A stretch of DNA of 64,000 nt from Candidatus Gastranaerophilales bacterium (lineage in GTDB: Bacteria; Cyanobacteriota; Vampirovibrionia; Gastranaerophilales; Gastranaerophilaceae), in contig CALURJ010000002.1 in assembly GCA_944323145.1 (NCBI GenBank), forward strand, positions 62,001-126,000, in the 5' to 3' direction. This document shows, in pieces, positions 1-9,169 of the stretch (within the stretch, counting starts at the first letter, position 1; each line of letters starts with the position of its first letter). Both the position numbers and the translations under genes were made by a program. The notes beneath the pieces are model-generated. The model searched no databases. It was not told where the DNA came from and saw only the letters and a list, made by a program, of their open reading frames with translations.

Positions 1-121
1 AACATAATTAAGTATTAATAACCTAAAATATCCATTGTTTTCTTGTAAATCTGTTATTGAAAAGTTGAAAAATGTACCAAAGCATGTTAAAATATATATA
101 AATATTGTTTAAGGAGAGAGA

Positions 122-1906
122 ATGGAAATGTTAAAAAAATGTTAAGAATTTCGGGGGGGGGGCTGCTTTAAGCCTTGCTATACACTCGCAGAAATAGTTG
201 TCGTTATACTTATTATAGCTGTAGTTACTGCTGTAACTATTCGTGTAACTAAAGCTAAATTAGATAATATTGTCTTTTATACTTATAATACTGCTTATAA
301 TACTTTGAAGTCTGTAACATCTTCCATTTTAGCAGATTATAACCCTAAAAATGATGATTATATTTTGACATTTGTGCATAAATCCGGCAATTGTCTAAAT
401 CATTCTCTAAGTTTTTAGATTCTATGTTCAATAATATTATTTTGCCTGTCTATGCCGTAAATAGTGCAACGCATTATTATTTTTTATAGAGATTATCTTG
501 AAATTTATGATACTCAATACAGTTTTTCTCAAGTTTTAAAGTCATATAAACTCCCTGATGGTTCTAAAAAATTATTTACCTTCCCTGATGCTGAAGTAAA
601 TTGGCCTTATATTACAGCATCTGTTTATAATCTTGATGAAGATTTTGTAATGTGCCCCGGACATTATAGATCAGTCATACATTATGGCGGAGGAGATGCA
701 GTTGATAAGCATACTACGTATGATAAAAAAAGTGACCCTGATTTTTGTAAAAAAGCCTGCTATGTGCATGATGGAAAAAATAATAAAACAGAAGTCAATG
801 TGTATGACAAGGATAGTTGCGGAAGATATTTCTTTTTGGTCAGTGGCTGCAGTGCTGATGGATTGGGCACCGAAGATACGTATATATACAATATAGCATT
901 GAAGCAGAATGCGGTTAAGCCAAATCTTGCTACATATATAAGTGATTATCATAGTTATTATACAAATGAACTTGCTGATATGTGTAGTTTTTATATTACT
1001 AATGAACCTGATTCTGATGAACCGATTGAAGACGATAAAACCACCCCTGTAAATCCTGATGATGATAATCCAATTAATCAAGATCCTGATAATTCCGATG
1101 AACATTGTAAAGAAGCAGCTCCTGCTATTATGCCTTGTGGGAAACAATGGGATGATTCAACCTGTGCTTTAGTAGATATAAGTAATTTTCCACCGGAATG
1201 CGGTACAGGTTACGAATTTAACAGTAAGGATGAAGTTTGAGCTTGTGTGTCAACAGTTCGAACTATTCCGCGTAAGGGGGAAAATTTTTGTAAACTTGTT
1301 GCAGAACGCGTAAATACAAAACCAAATACTGTTGATTGTGCTGGTACTGCAATAGTATCGGGTATAACTGATTTTTCATCTAAAAAACCTGATATAGTTT
1401 TACGAAATGGAATGAAAATTTATAATATAAGCCAAAATCCTGTTTCTATACAGGTTTTAGCAAATAATATCGATGAAGGTTCTTACAGAGATTCTTCTGG
1501 AAATGAAATAAAAATAAATGAATATGGTTATACCGTATATGTCGATATTGACGGTGATAATGGGGCTTCTGTTTTATGGGATGATATTTACCCGTTTTAT
1601 ATAACTATGTCGGTGCATGTAATTCCTGCTTATGATAAAAAATTGAATCCGGATGGCTGCGGCGGTGATAGTAAACAGTTTTTGCAGGTAAGTGTATTGC
1701 ATGAAATGATATCTGACAGAGGTACAAGAAAGCTTTCTTGGTTAGCAAAGAGTGTAAGTTTTCAGGAAGGTGCTTGTATTGAAGGCTATGTCGGTGAAAA
1801 TACCCCATATTGCCGCAATGACAATTACCGTATACATGATTTTTGTATGGCGGACACTTCAGTGTGTAGACTAAAAATAGTCCGTCCATTGAGGTCATTT
1901 TTATAA
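122..1906 (+). pseudogene. Broken prepilin-like (type IV pilin/pseudopilin family) gene
   Basis: A ribosome site (aaggag, 112-117) precedes ATGs at 122 and 128. The reading frame then meets TAA at 143, a run of seven A and a run of ten G (153-162), and continues as CYTLAEIVVVILIIAVV, a prepilin-type cleavage motif and hydrophobic helix. One A more and one G fewer would restore a continuous N-terminus. Further damage is visible: TAG at 416 with the neighbouring frame continuing coherently from about 406 to 486, a return to the first frame near 480, and an in-frame TGA at 1238 after which the same frame runs on to 1906. The body is Cys-rich and secreted-looking, with an Asp/Pro/Asn linker near 1015-1100. 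Family assignment rests only on the N-terminal helix. Sequencing error, decay or switching could each explain the lesions. Confidence 0.65.
153..162 (+). repeat. Poly-G tract (10 G) just inside a prepilin gene
   Basis: Ten consecutive G follow a short start region and precede the prepilin motif. The same tract length recurs at 4024-4033 in another prepilin gene. Such runs are prone to slipped-strand length changes. Confidence 0.9.
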
Positions 1907-2021
1907 ATAAACATTGATTTCATTGTATAAAACTTGTCAAAGTGATAAAAAATGTTATAATGGTAATGTGAAACATTAATATTATAATAAGCAATCAGCA
2001 TTTACTCTTGCTGAAGTTCTT

Positions 2022-2714
2022 GTGACCTTAGGTATTATCGGCGTTGTTGCTTCCATGACTATGCCGACTTTAGTTAATAACCAGAAAAATAAAACACTTG
2101 AAGCTCAATTTAATGTTGCTCACTCTCTTGTCGCTCAGGCAATAAAGAGGATGAGCTCCGAAAATATTGATCTCGCAAGACAGTATTGTTATAACTACAG
2201 AGATAGAACGGAAAATATATTTATAAGAGATTTTGCAAAATATTTGAATGTTGTAAAAAGCGAATATGGTAATACTGCAGATTTAACAAAATTAGGTTAT
2301 TCTGATGCTACTTTTTTTCAGTCTGCACCAGGCAAGGTTATATTTAATTATGATTCTCACAATAATGGTGCAATATTTTTAAGCAATGGCATGATGATTG
2401 CATCGAGCGGGTGTTGGTGGACCTCCGGCGGTGTAGGGCTTGATTTTATTATCGATACAAACGGGACTAAAGGACCTAATAAATTTGGTTATGATGTTTT
2501 CTATTTCCAGCTGGATAAAGATAATAAATTACATCCTGATGCCGGTGATTATTTGTTTGCTACAACAGATTCGGCAAAAGCAGCATGTTGTAATTTTAAA
2601 AAGGCTAGTACGTGTTCTGTCCCGCAGGATACAGGTGTTTCTTGCGCCCAGTTTGCTATTACAAATACTTCCCCGCATGATAAAACAAAAAAATATTGGG
2701 ACAGCTTGCCTTAA
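2022..2714 (+). CDS. Prepilin-like secreted protein, 5' end disrupted
   Basis: The frame is open from 1980 to the TAA at 2714 and encodes a prepilin-type segment (QSAFTLAEVLVTLGIIGVVA) followed by a Cys-containing globular domain typical of pseudopilin-like proteins of this lineage. The GTG at 2022 is the only standard start after the upstream stop, but it lies inside the motif and would remove the cleavage site. A better start is GTG at 1968 (Met-Lys-His), yet it runs into TAA at 1977. No clear ribosome site is visible. The gene is therefore either silenced by a point mutation or uses something unusual. It follows the broken prepilin gene by about 60 bases and its stop overlaps the convergent GntR gene by 4 bases. 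Confidence 0.7.
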   Translation: MTLGIIGVVASMTMPTLVNNQKNKTLEAQFNVAHSLVAQAIKRMSSENIDLARQYCYNYRDRTENIFIRDFAKYLNVVKSEYGNTADLTKLGYSDATFFQSAPGKVIFNYDSHNNGAIFLSNGMMIASSGCWWTSGGVGLDFIIDTNGTKGPNKFGYDVFYFQLDKDNKLHPDAGDYLFATTDSAKAACCNFKKASTCSVPQDTGVSCAQFAITNTSPHDKTKKYWDSLP

Positions 2715-3865
2715 TTGTTATACACTTCTGCATATTTAGGATTGACGGCAAGCCATTTGAAAGTCTGTTCATCGGTTTCTGGAATATCTATTACAAATGT
2801 TCCGCCGTAGCGTCCGCGTGAAAATGCAAGATAACCTTCTTTTGCAAGGTTATGGAATGCTTTCCTTATTGTATTAGGGCTTAAATCAAGCTGTTTTGAC
2901 AATTCTATGATAGAAGGCAATTTTGCTCCGATTTCATAGTTTTCAGCGATAAGCTTTTTGATATGGTTCTGAGTCTTTTCATAATAGTAAAATGCCGTGT
3001 CAACTGCAGGTGCGAATATTGATGTTTCTTTTTTTATTGAAATATTTTTATCATAAGGCATTTTTACAACGGTTGTTCCGTAACGTCCCCTTCTGGCAAG
3101 CAAAATTCCTTCGTCAATTAATGTTTTCAGCGCATCGTGAATAGTTTTAATGCTGACTGACAAATTTTTTGAAAGAGTTTCATGAGGAGGAATTCTATCG
3201 CCGACATTCAGATTTTCCGTTATATAATTTTTTAAATCCGATTCAACTTTTTTTACAAGAGAAACATTTTCTTCAACGGCATCTTCAAGCGTAAAATCTG
3301 TTGATTTTATAATCCAGCCGTTTTCGTTAGAATTTTTAAATTTGTGCTCAAGTATATTTATTGTGGAAAGATATTCCAGAGCTAATCTTGTTGTATTTGC
3401 AGAGCTTTTGATATTAAGCGCAATATTCCTGGATGACGGCAAGGACTGGCCGGCTTTTAACCCCTTATCAATAATATATTTTTTTATTGCGGATATTGCT
3501 ATCTCACGTTTAGAGGTAAGTTTTCTGATAGAATTTTCAGGGTTGCTTCTGTCGCGGATAATAGTTCCTATACATTGTTTTGATTCAACATATCCCAGAT
3601 CTTCGATATAGCGTAAGGCGTTTTGAATAGTCCCGATACTTACGCCAAGAAGGTATGCCATCTCCGGTTTTGACGGCAATAAAAAGTTTGGTTTAATATT
3701 TTTATCACTGTCAATCCAGACCATAAGCCATTTTGCAATCGCAATCGCTTTTGATTCCGAAATATTTTTCAAATCAGGAAGTTCTGCAGTTATATCACTA
3801 ACCTTAATTTGATATAAATTAGCTTTTTGCGGGAGAATATATTTATTTTCTTTCATTTCACACAT
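2711..3865 (-). CDS. Multi-domain GntR-type winged-helix transcriptional regulator
   Basis: This 384-residue protein appears to consist of four tandem GntR-like winged-helix DNA-binding units, at roughly residues 40-105, 118-190, 205-270 and 295-365. Each shows the GntR pattern: a helix ending in (K)LPS or RIPP, a recognition helix such as LSPNTIRKAFHNL or VSIKTIHDALKTL, and a wing (RGRYGTTVV, RGRYGGTFVI). No ligand-binding domain (FCD, UTRA or aminotransferase) is seen, which is unusual for the family. The last two units are closest to canonical; the second is degenerate. It lies between two prepilin genes, so control of that cluster is a reasonable guess but not shown. Confidence 0.8.
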   Translation of the reverse strand: MCEMKENKYILPQKANLYQIKVSDITAELPDLKNISESKAIAIAKWLMVWIDSDKNIKPNFLLPSKPEMAYLLGVSIGTIQNALRYIEDLGYVESKQCIGTIIRDRSNPENSIRKLTSKREIAISAIKKYIIDKGLKAGQSLPSSRNIALNIKSSANTTRLALEYLSTINILEHKFKNSNENGWIIKSTDFTLEDAVEENVSLVKKVESDLKNYITENLNVGDRIPPHETLSKNLSVSIKTIHDALKTLIDEGILLARRGRYGTTVVKMPYDKNISIKKETSIFAPAVDTAFYYYEKTQNHIKKLIAENYEIGAKLPSIIELSKQLDLSPNTIRKAFHNLAKEGYLAFSRGRYGGTFVIDIPETDEQTFKWLAVNPKYAEVYNN

Positions 3866-3993
3866 ACCTTATCACATAATAATACACTATTTATAAAAAA
3901 ACATCAACTATTTTTTTGCTGTTTTATTACGATTAATTTACATTTTTTTTAATTAATCATTTCATGTTATCCTTTAAACAAGGAGGTATTATA

Positions 3994-5216
3994 ATGAGAA
4001 ATATAGAGAGATTTTGTAGCTTCGGGGGGGGGGCACTCTAGGCTCCGTTGAAGGTCAGGAAGAAGATACTTGTTTTACTTGTCATTCCGCATTAGTTGCG
4101 GGATCTGCCGAAGGCTCGGAAGATAAGAAGATAGGAAGATATGCCTTTATCGGTGAGTGCAGCCTCCAAAAAAATAAATTCCTTTCCTTATTAGGGAAGG
4201 TAAGGATGGATTTCAAACAATACCCGCCCCATCTCTTCAGAGAAATAAAGCCTTTTCTAAATAGGGAAGGTTTGGAAGGGTTTCAATTATTCTGTTTCTT
4301 AAAAAGATTGCTATTGCTACCCACCCCTAACCCCTGTCTTGCCCGCTTTGCGATAAACGGGCACGGCTCCGCCTTTGGCCCTATGCAAAGCGGATGTTCC
4401 CTAATCAGGGAGGGGAAGGATAATTTCCCGAAACACACTTATCGTCCTAATATCTTAACGTCTTATTGTCTTAAGAAAAAAGTTGCCTTCACTCTTGCCG
4501 AGGTTCTAATTACTCTGGGGATTATCGGCGTTGTTGCCGCTATGACGATCCCAGTATTAATTGCTAAATATCAGGAAAAACAATGGACAACTGCTTATTT
4601 AAGAGTATATTCTTTGTTGGAAAATGCATATCGTATGGCACAGAATGAAAATGGAACTTTTGAAAATTGGGCGGGTGTTACACTGTCAATTAGTGAAGGA
4701 GATGGCGGCACAGATAGAACCAAGTCTGATGGCATGGCTATTTATAATACTATGATAAAGCCATATCTAAAGCTGAATAATACGTTTTTCCAATCATCAT
4801 GGGATTATGCTGCAACATGTATGTCAGGCTCCCAATTATATACTTTGGCAAATGAATATATGCCGCATGATTACGGATTTCCTATTGTTAGTCTGGCCTC
4901 AGGAGAATGTATTTCTTTAGGCGATAGAAGCGCGGATTTTTGGGTGGACCTTAATGGCAAAAAGAAACCAAATACTTTGGGTAAAGATATTTTTATGATT
5001 TCTTTTGATATTGTTACACGGGAACGCCTAAAACCTGGTTACATGGATCGTTGGTGGACTGATGTACCGGAATATTGCAATAGAGAAACTTCTTCAGGAA
5101 CCGGTTGGACAACCGGAACTTCCTGCGGGTTCTGGATATTAAGACATCATAATATGGACTATTTGCATCTCCCGTATGAAGAAGTTAAAAAGAAATGGAA
5201 CGGCGGCTGGTGGTAA
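3994..5216 (+). CDS. Prepilin-like protein with poly-G interrupted start (out of frame as sequenced)
   Basis: A strong ribosome site (aaggagg, 3980-3986) sits 7 bases before ATG 3994, which reads MRNIERFCSF and then enters ten G (4024-4033). As sequenced this frame stops at TAG 4039. With one more G (or two fewer) the frame joins, without a stop, the long frame that contains ATG 4206 and ends at 5216. In that frame a prepilin motif, KKVAFTLAEVLITLGIIG, begins about 165 residues in, followed by a Cys/Trp-rich domain ending WNGGWW. The stretch between start and motif is low-quality protein built from sequence that resembles dispersed intergenic repeats. ATG 4206 has no ribosome site. The gene is phase-off, frameshifted, or misread in the homopolymer. 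Confidence 0.65.
4024..4033 (+). repeat. Poly-G tract (10 G) that sets the frame of a prepilin gene
   Basis: Ten G lie 30 bases after the ATG at 3994. Eleven or eight G would join this start to the long downstream prepilin frame; ten G ends translation at 4039. Confidence 0.9.
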
Positions 5217-5221
5217 TAATA

Positions 5222-5245
5222 AAAAAAACCGCCGCAGCGGTTTTA
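5222..5245. terminator. Bidirectional intrinsic terminator
   Basis: AACCGC-CGCA-GCGGTT hairpin with A-run before and T-run after. It separates the convergent prepilin and ribbon-helix-helix genes and overlaps the end of the latter. Confidence 0.8.
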
Positions 5246-5431
5246 TTCTAAAAGTGATTCCAAAAGTTCGGCATTTTTTACCGAAGTTGTTGACTGGCGA
5301 ACTTTTTGTTTGTAGATGTAAGTCCTCAGAGCCTCGCGAATTAATTCGCTGCGGGAACGATTTTCTCCGTCTGCAACCTGATCAATCCTGTGTAGAAATT
5401 CTTCGGGCATAGAAATTAATACTCGTGCCAT
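5243..5431 (-). CDS. Ribbon-helix-helix (CopG/Arc-type) DNA-binding protein
   Basis: This 62-residue protein starts MARVLISMPEEFLHRIDQVA, a beta strand followed by a helix, then the turn and second helix SRSELIREALRTYI, the classic MetJ/Arc/CopG fold. It binds DNA as a dimer through the paired N-terminal strands. An aaggaga ribosome site precedes the ATG. No toxin partner is adjacent, so it may be an autonomous repressor rather than an antitoxin. Its targets cannot be told from the sequence. Confidence 0.8.
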   Translation of the reverse strand: MARVLISMPEEFLHRIDQVADGENRSRSELIREALRTYIYKQKVRQSTTSVKNAELLESLLE

Positions 5432-5673
5432 ATATTCTCCTTTTCTTTATCTAAATAGTTCGCTTATATTTAAATAAAAACAATTTGATTTAAAAAAGTG
5501 CTATTTTTTATTTAAAAAATATATACTAATTTTGAAAACTCTTATATATCGCTTGTTTTAAGGGTATCAAAAGCCTTAACAATTCTTAATAAAAATACCA
5601 AAGATTGTGTAATTAATCTCTTTACAATACACTTATTTTACGCTAGTATAAGGGAAAAGAGGTATCCTAAGGC

Positions 5674-6384
5674 ATGAGATATAAAAGAATATTACTTAAA
5701 ATAAGCGGAGAAGCATTACTCGGGGATCAACAATTCGGTATTGATCAAAAACCTGTTAAAATGATAGCCGGAGAAATACAAAAGGCACGTGAATTAGGTG
5801 CTGAGATAGCTGTTGTTGTTGGTGGCGGTAATATTTTTCGCGGAATGCGAAACAGCGCAAAACTCGGAATGGATCAGGCTTCAGGCGATTATGTCGGAAT
5901 GCTTGCAACTGTTATGAACGCAATTGCCCTGCAAAGTGCCTTAAATCAGATGAATATACCTTGCAGAGTTCAAAGTGCAATAACAATTAATCAGGTTGCC
6001 GAACCATATATAAGATATCGTGCAATCAGACATCTTGAAAAAGGCAGAGTTGTTATTTTTGCTGCCGGAACAGGAAATCCCTTTTTTACAACCGATACTG
6101 CCGCGGCTTTGAGAGCTTCGGAAATTAATGCAGAAGCCATGCTGATGGCTAAGAACGGTGTAGACGGAGTTTATACGGATGACCCGAAAACTAATCCTCA
6201 AGCTAAAAAATTAGATAAAATAACTTATGATGACATTATAGTTAAAGGTTTAAAAGTTATGGATACATCTGCCTGCGCTTTGTGTAAACAGAATAATATT
6301 CCTATTGTTGTGTTTGATTTTGATGCAGAAGATGCCATTACAGATATCTTAAAAGGTAAAGAAATAGGAACGTATATTAATTAA
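5674..6384 (+). CDS. pyrH: UMP kinase
   Basis: This cytoplasmic hexameric enzyme phosphorylates UMP to UDP for pyrimidine nucleotide synthesis. At 236 residues it has the usual length. The amino-acid-kinase fold is shown by ISGEALLG near the start, the GGGNIFRG loop, the DTAAALRA region and the nucleotide-binding GVDGVYTDDP segment near residue 165. It opens a tight operon with frr (24-base gap), cdsA, rnc and rpe, and pyrH-frr is a widely conserved pairing. A plausible promoter (TTTACA, TAGTAT) lies around 5625-5655. Confidence 0.97.
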   Translation: MRYKRILLKISGEALLGDQQFGIDQKPVKMIAGEIQKARELGAEIAVVVGGGNIFRGMRNSAKLGMDQASGDYVGMLATVMNAIALQSALNQMNIPCRVQSAITINQVAEPYIRYRAIRHLEKGRVVIFAAGTGNPFFTTDTAAALRASEINAEAMLMAKNGVDGVYTDDPKTNPQAKKLDKITYDDIIVKGLKVMDTSACALCKQNNIPIVVFDFDAEDAITDILKGKEIGTYIN

Positions 6385-6408
6385 TAAAGTAAGTATAAGG
6401 AGAAAAAA

Positions 6409-6975
6409 ATGTCTGAGTCATTAGATGAATTATTTTTATTAGGTGAAGAAAAAATGGAAAAAGCTATAGCCCAGCTTCACAGAGAATTCGGTTCAATTCG
6501 TTCCGGAAGAGCTAATCCTATGATTTTGGATAAGGTTCTGGTTGATTATTACGGAGCTCCGACACCATTAAGACAGATGTCGCAGGTTACTGTTCAGGAT
6601 GGAACAACTCTTGTCATTACTCCTTATGACAAATCAATTTTAAAAGAAATTGAAAAAGCAATTATCAAAGCTGAAATCGGGATTACACCAAACAGCGACG
6701 GTATTTGTATAAGACTTGCTTTTCCGCCTTTAACAGAAGAAAGAAGACGTGAAACCGCAAAAGAAGTTAAAAAGCTTGGTGAAGAAAGTAAAGTTGCAAT
6801 AAGAAATGTCCGCCGTGATATGGCAGATGATTTGAAAAAAATTGAAAAAAGCGAAAACCTCCCTGAAGACACTGTAAAAGATAATCAGGATAAAATCCAG
6901 AAATTAACTGACAAATATACAGGTATTATTGATAAAGCAGTATCAGACAAAGAAAAAGAGGTCATGACCGTATAA
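6409..6975 (+). CDS. frr: Ribosome recycling factor
   Basis: With EF-G it splits post-termination ribosomes. The 188-residue length fits the family. Recognisable parts are the N-terminal helix with FGSIRSGRANPMILDKVLV, the LVITPYDKS segment, and the RRETAKEVKKLGEESKVAIRNVRR helix region. A consensus aaggag site precedes the ATG. Its TAA overlaps the cdsA ATG by one base (TAATG), indicating coupled translation. Confidence 0.97.
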   Translation: MSESLDELFLLGEEKMEKAIAQLHREFGSIRSGRANPMILDKVLVDYYGAPTPLRQMSQVTVQDGTTLVITPYDKSILKEIEKAIIKAEIGITPNSDGICIRLAFPPLTEERRRETAKEVKKLGEESKVAIRNVRRDMADDLKKIEKSENLPEDTVKDNQDKIQKLTDKYTGIIDKAVSDKEKEVMTV

Positions 6976-7850
6976 TGGAAGAAACAAAGGGCTTGAATAA
7001 AAACGCTACAAGAATGCTTACAGGCTTTATTATGGGAACAATTGCCATGGGCTGTATTATGCTCGGCGGGGTTGCTCTGTTAATTTTGCTTGCTTTTGTA
7101 ATTTATTTTGCCTCAAAAGAATATGTAAAAATTCTTGAGCACAAAGGGTTTTATCCGAGCCTGAAAATTATTCTTGCATCTGAAGCTTTGCTCGCAATAA
7201 TAACTTATTTTGACAGAACTCAGTATGTTGCCCTTGCGCTTACTTTATGTACTTTTGCGGCTTTTATGTGGGTGCTGTTCAGAGGTCGTCAGCCTTATAT
7301 TGCAAATGTTGCAACAACAATTCTCGGCTTTGTATATTGCGGATATTTCCCTCTGCATTTGCAGTTGTTGAGAGATATTCAATCTCCGCAATATAGTGAT
7401 GGATTAGGATTTGTTGTAATGATGTTTGTAGCTATAATGATGACTGATATTGGCTGCTATTATGCCGGTACAAGATTTGGGAAACATAAACTTGCTCCTG
7501 TAATAAGTCCGAATAAAACAATTGAAGGCTCTATTGGTGGTGCAATATCCGCTGTTATAGGAGCTTGTATTATAGGGCTGTTTATTAACTTTTTCTTTGT
7601 GGAAATTTCTTGGTACATACCGGTATTAACTGGCTTAATATGTACGATATTTGCACAAATAGGTGATTTGTGTGAATCCTTGATTAAGCGTGATGCAGGA
7701 GTCAAAGATTCGGGAAATTCTCTGCCCGGGCATGGCGGATTTTTAGACAGATCGGACAGTTTTATTTTTACAATTCCTGTAATGTATTATTTCTGTAAAT
7801 ATTTTGTGTTTTCGCATGATATTGTAAATTATATTAAAGGTTTGTTTTAG
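6975..7850 (+). CDS. cdsA: Phosphatidate cytidylyltransferase
   Basis: This integral membrane enzyme makes CDP-diacylglycerol from phosphatidic acid and CTP, the branch point of phospholipid synthesis. At 291 residues with about eight hydrophobic helices it fits CdsA. The family signature is present near the C-terminus (KRDAGVKDS followed by LPGHGGFLDR). In many bacteria uppS precedes cdsA and dxr follows. Neither is present here; rnc and rpe follow directly, starting at the next base after the stop. Confidence 0.95.
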   Translation: MEETKGLNKNATRMLTGFIMGTIAMGCIMLGGVALLILLAFVIYFASKEYVKILEHKGFYPSLKIILASEALLAIITYFDRTQYVALALTLCTFAAFMWVLFRGRQPYIANVATTILGFVYCGYFPLHLQLLRDIQSPQYSDGLGFVVMMFVAIMMTDIGCYYAGTRFGKHKLAPVISPNKTIEGSIGGAISAVIGACIIGLFINFFFVEISWYIPVLTGLICTIFAQIGDLCESLIKRDAGVKDSGNSLPGHGGFLDRSDSFIFTIPVMYYFCKYFVFSHDIVNYIKGLF

Positions 7851-8534
7851 ATGAAAGAATTGGAAGAAATTTTTAAAATAAAAATTGACAATCCGGATTT
7901 CTTTAAAAGAGCTTTAGCACATCCTTCTTATACAAAGGAAAAAGAACTTCCGTATACTGAAAATTATGAACGTCTTGAATTTCTCGGTGATGCTGTTCTA
8001 AAACTTGCGGCATCAACGGTTTTGTTTAACCGTTTCCCTGATTATGCGGAGGGTGATTTATCCAAAATTCGTTCTATAGTTGTGTCTGACAGTACATTAT
8101 CTAAAATTGCTCACGGTATAAATTTATGCGATTTGATAATAGCTGCTCCTCATGAGGCAAAACAGGGGATTACGCATATAGAATCTGTCTGTGCGTGTGC
8201 GTTTGAAGCGGTATTGGGTGCATATTACCTGGACGGGAAATTAACACAGTTAATTCCGTTTTTACAGGAGGTTTTAATGCCATATATTGAAGAAGTTGAT
8301 AAAAATTTCGAAAAATATAATGCAAAAGCAATGCTTCAGGAATACACGCAGTCAGTGAATAAGGAAATTCCTGTTTATACTATTGTAAAAGAAACTGGGC
8401 CCGCTCATAACAAAACATTTGAAATAGAGGTTTCTTATAACGGAAAAGTTATAGCTTCGGGCAGCGGTAAAACAAAGAAAGAAGCGGAACAACATGCGGC
8501 TTATGAGGCCTGTAAAATATTCGGAGTTGTATAA
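7851..8534 (+). CDS. rnc: Ribonuclease III
   Basis: This double-strand-specific endoribonuclease matures rRNA and mRNA. The 227-residue protein has the catalytic RNase III domain with the signature ERLEFLGDAVL near residue 42 and the second acidic cluster around FEAVLGAYYLDG (residue about 122), then a C-terminal double-stranded-RNA-binding domain (residues about 155-225, ending KTKKEAEQHAAYEACKIFG). It starts immediately after cdsA and overlaps rpe by one base. Confidence 0.97.
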   Translation: MKELEEIFKIKIDNPDFFKRALAHPSYTKEKELPYTENYERLEFLGDAVLKLAASTVLFNRFPDYAEGDLSKIRSIVVSDSTLSKIAHGINLCDLIIAAPHEAKQGITHIESVCACAFEAVLGAYYLDGKLTQLIPFLQEVLMPYIEEVDKNFEKYNAKAMLQEYTQSVNKEIPVYTIVKETGPAHNKTFEIEVSYNGKVIASGSGKTKKEAEQHAAYEACKIFGVV

Positions 8535-9169
8535 TGACAAATATTGTTTCCCCTTCAATTTTATCTGCTGATTTTGCGAACCTTGAACGTGACATAAAAC
8601 TTGTTGAAAAAGCGGGTGCGCAATGGCTTCATATAGATGTTATGGATGGACATTTCGTCCCTAATATTACAATAGGAGTGCCGGTTGTGGCCTCAATAAG
8701 AAAGATTACAAATCTTTGTCTTGATGTCCATTTGATGATTGAAAACCCCGAAAAATATATAGAACCATTTGCGAAAGCAGGTGCTGATATTTTAACTTTT
8801 CACTATGAAGCTGCAAAAGATATAACAGGGCTTATCAAATTAATTAAGTCTTACAATGTTAAAGCAGGAATGTCTATCAAGCCTAAAACTCCTGCTGATG
8901 TTGTAATTCCTTATTTAAATGATTTGGATCTTGTTCTTGTTATGACTGTTGAGCCGGGATTTGGCGGGCAGAAATTTATGAAGGATTGTGCAGAAAAAAT
9001 TCCTGTTATAAAAGAAAATGCACCCGAAGGTTTGATAATTCAGGTTGACGGTGGAATAAATGCTGAAACAGCAGGAATTTGCACCTCATTCGGCGCAAAT
9101 TCCCTGGTTGCAGGTAATTATATTTACAAATCAGATGATATTACATTAGCTGTTAAATCTTTATTCTAG
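8534..9169 (+). CDS. rpe: Ribulose-phosphate 3-epimerase
   Basis: This enzyme interconverts D-ribulose 5-phosphate and D-xylulose 5-phosphate in the pentose phosphate pathway. It is a TIM barrel of 211 residues with the metal-binding HIDVMDGHFVPN motif, DVHLMI, VEPGFGGQKF and QVDGGIN. It is the last gene of the pyrH operon and overlaps the 3' end of the convergent gene by 9 bases. Confidence 0.97.
   Translation: MTNIVSPSILSADFANLERDIKLVEKAGAQWLHIDVMDGHFVPNITIGVPVVASIRKITNLCLDVHLMIENPEKYIEPFAKAGADILTFHYEAAKDITGLIKLIKSYNVKAGMSIKPKTPADVVIPYLNDLDLVLVMTVEPGFGGQKFMKDCAEKIPVIKENAPEGLIIQVDGGINAETAGICTSFGANSLVAGNYIYKSDDITLAVKSLF

Noticed and set aside
671-1147. Long minus-strand frame inside the broken prepilin gene
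   Set aside because: A shadow frame: Ile-rich with no start signal. The plus strand carries the recognisable prepilin sequence.
1200-1260. TGA recoded as an amino acid
   Set aside because: The single in-frame TGA sits in a gene that already has other lesions, and TGA is used as a normal stop elsewhere (panC, kdsA), so a changed code is not supported.
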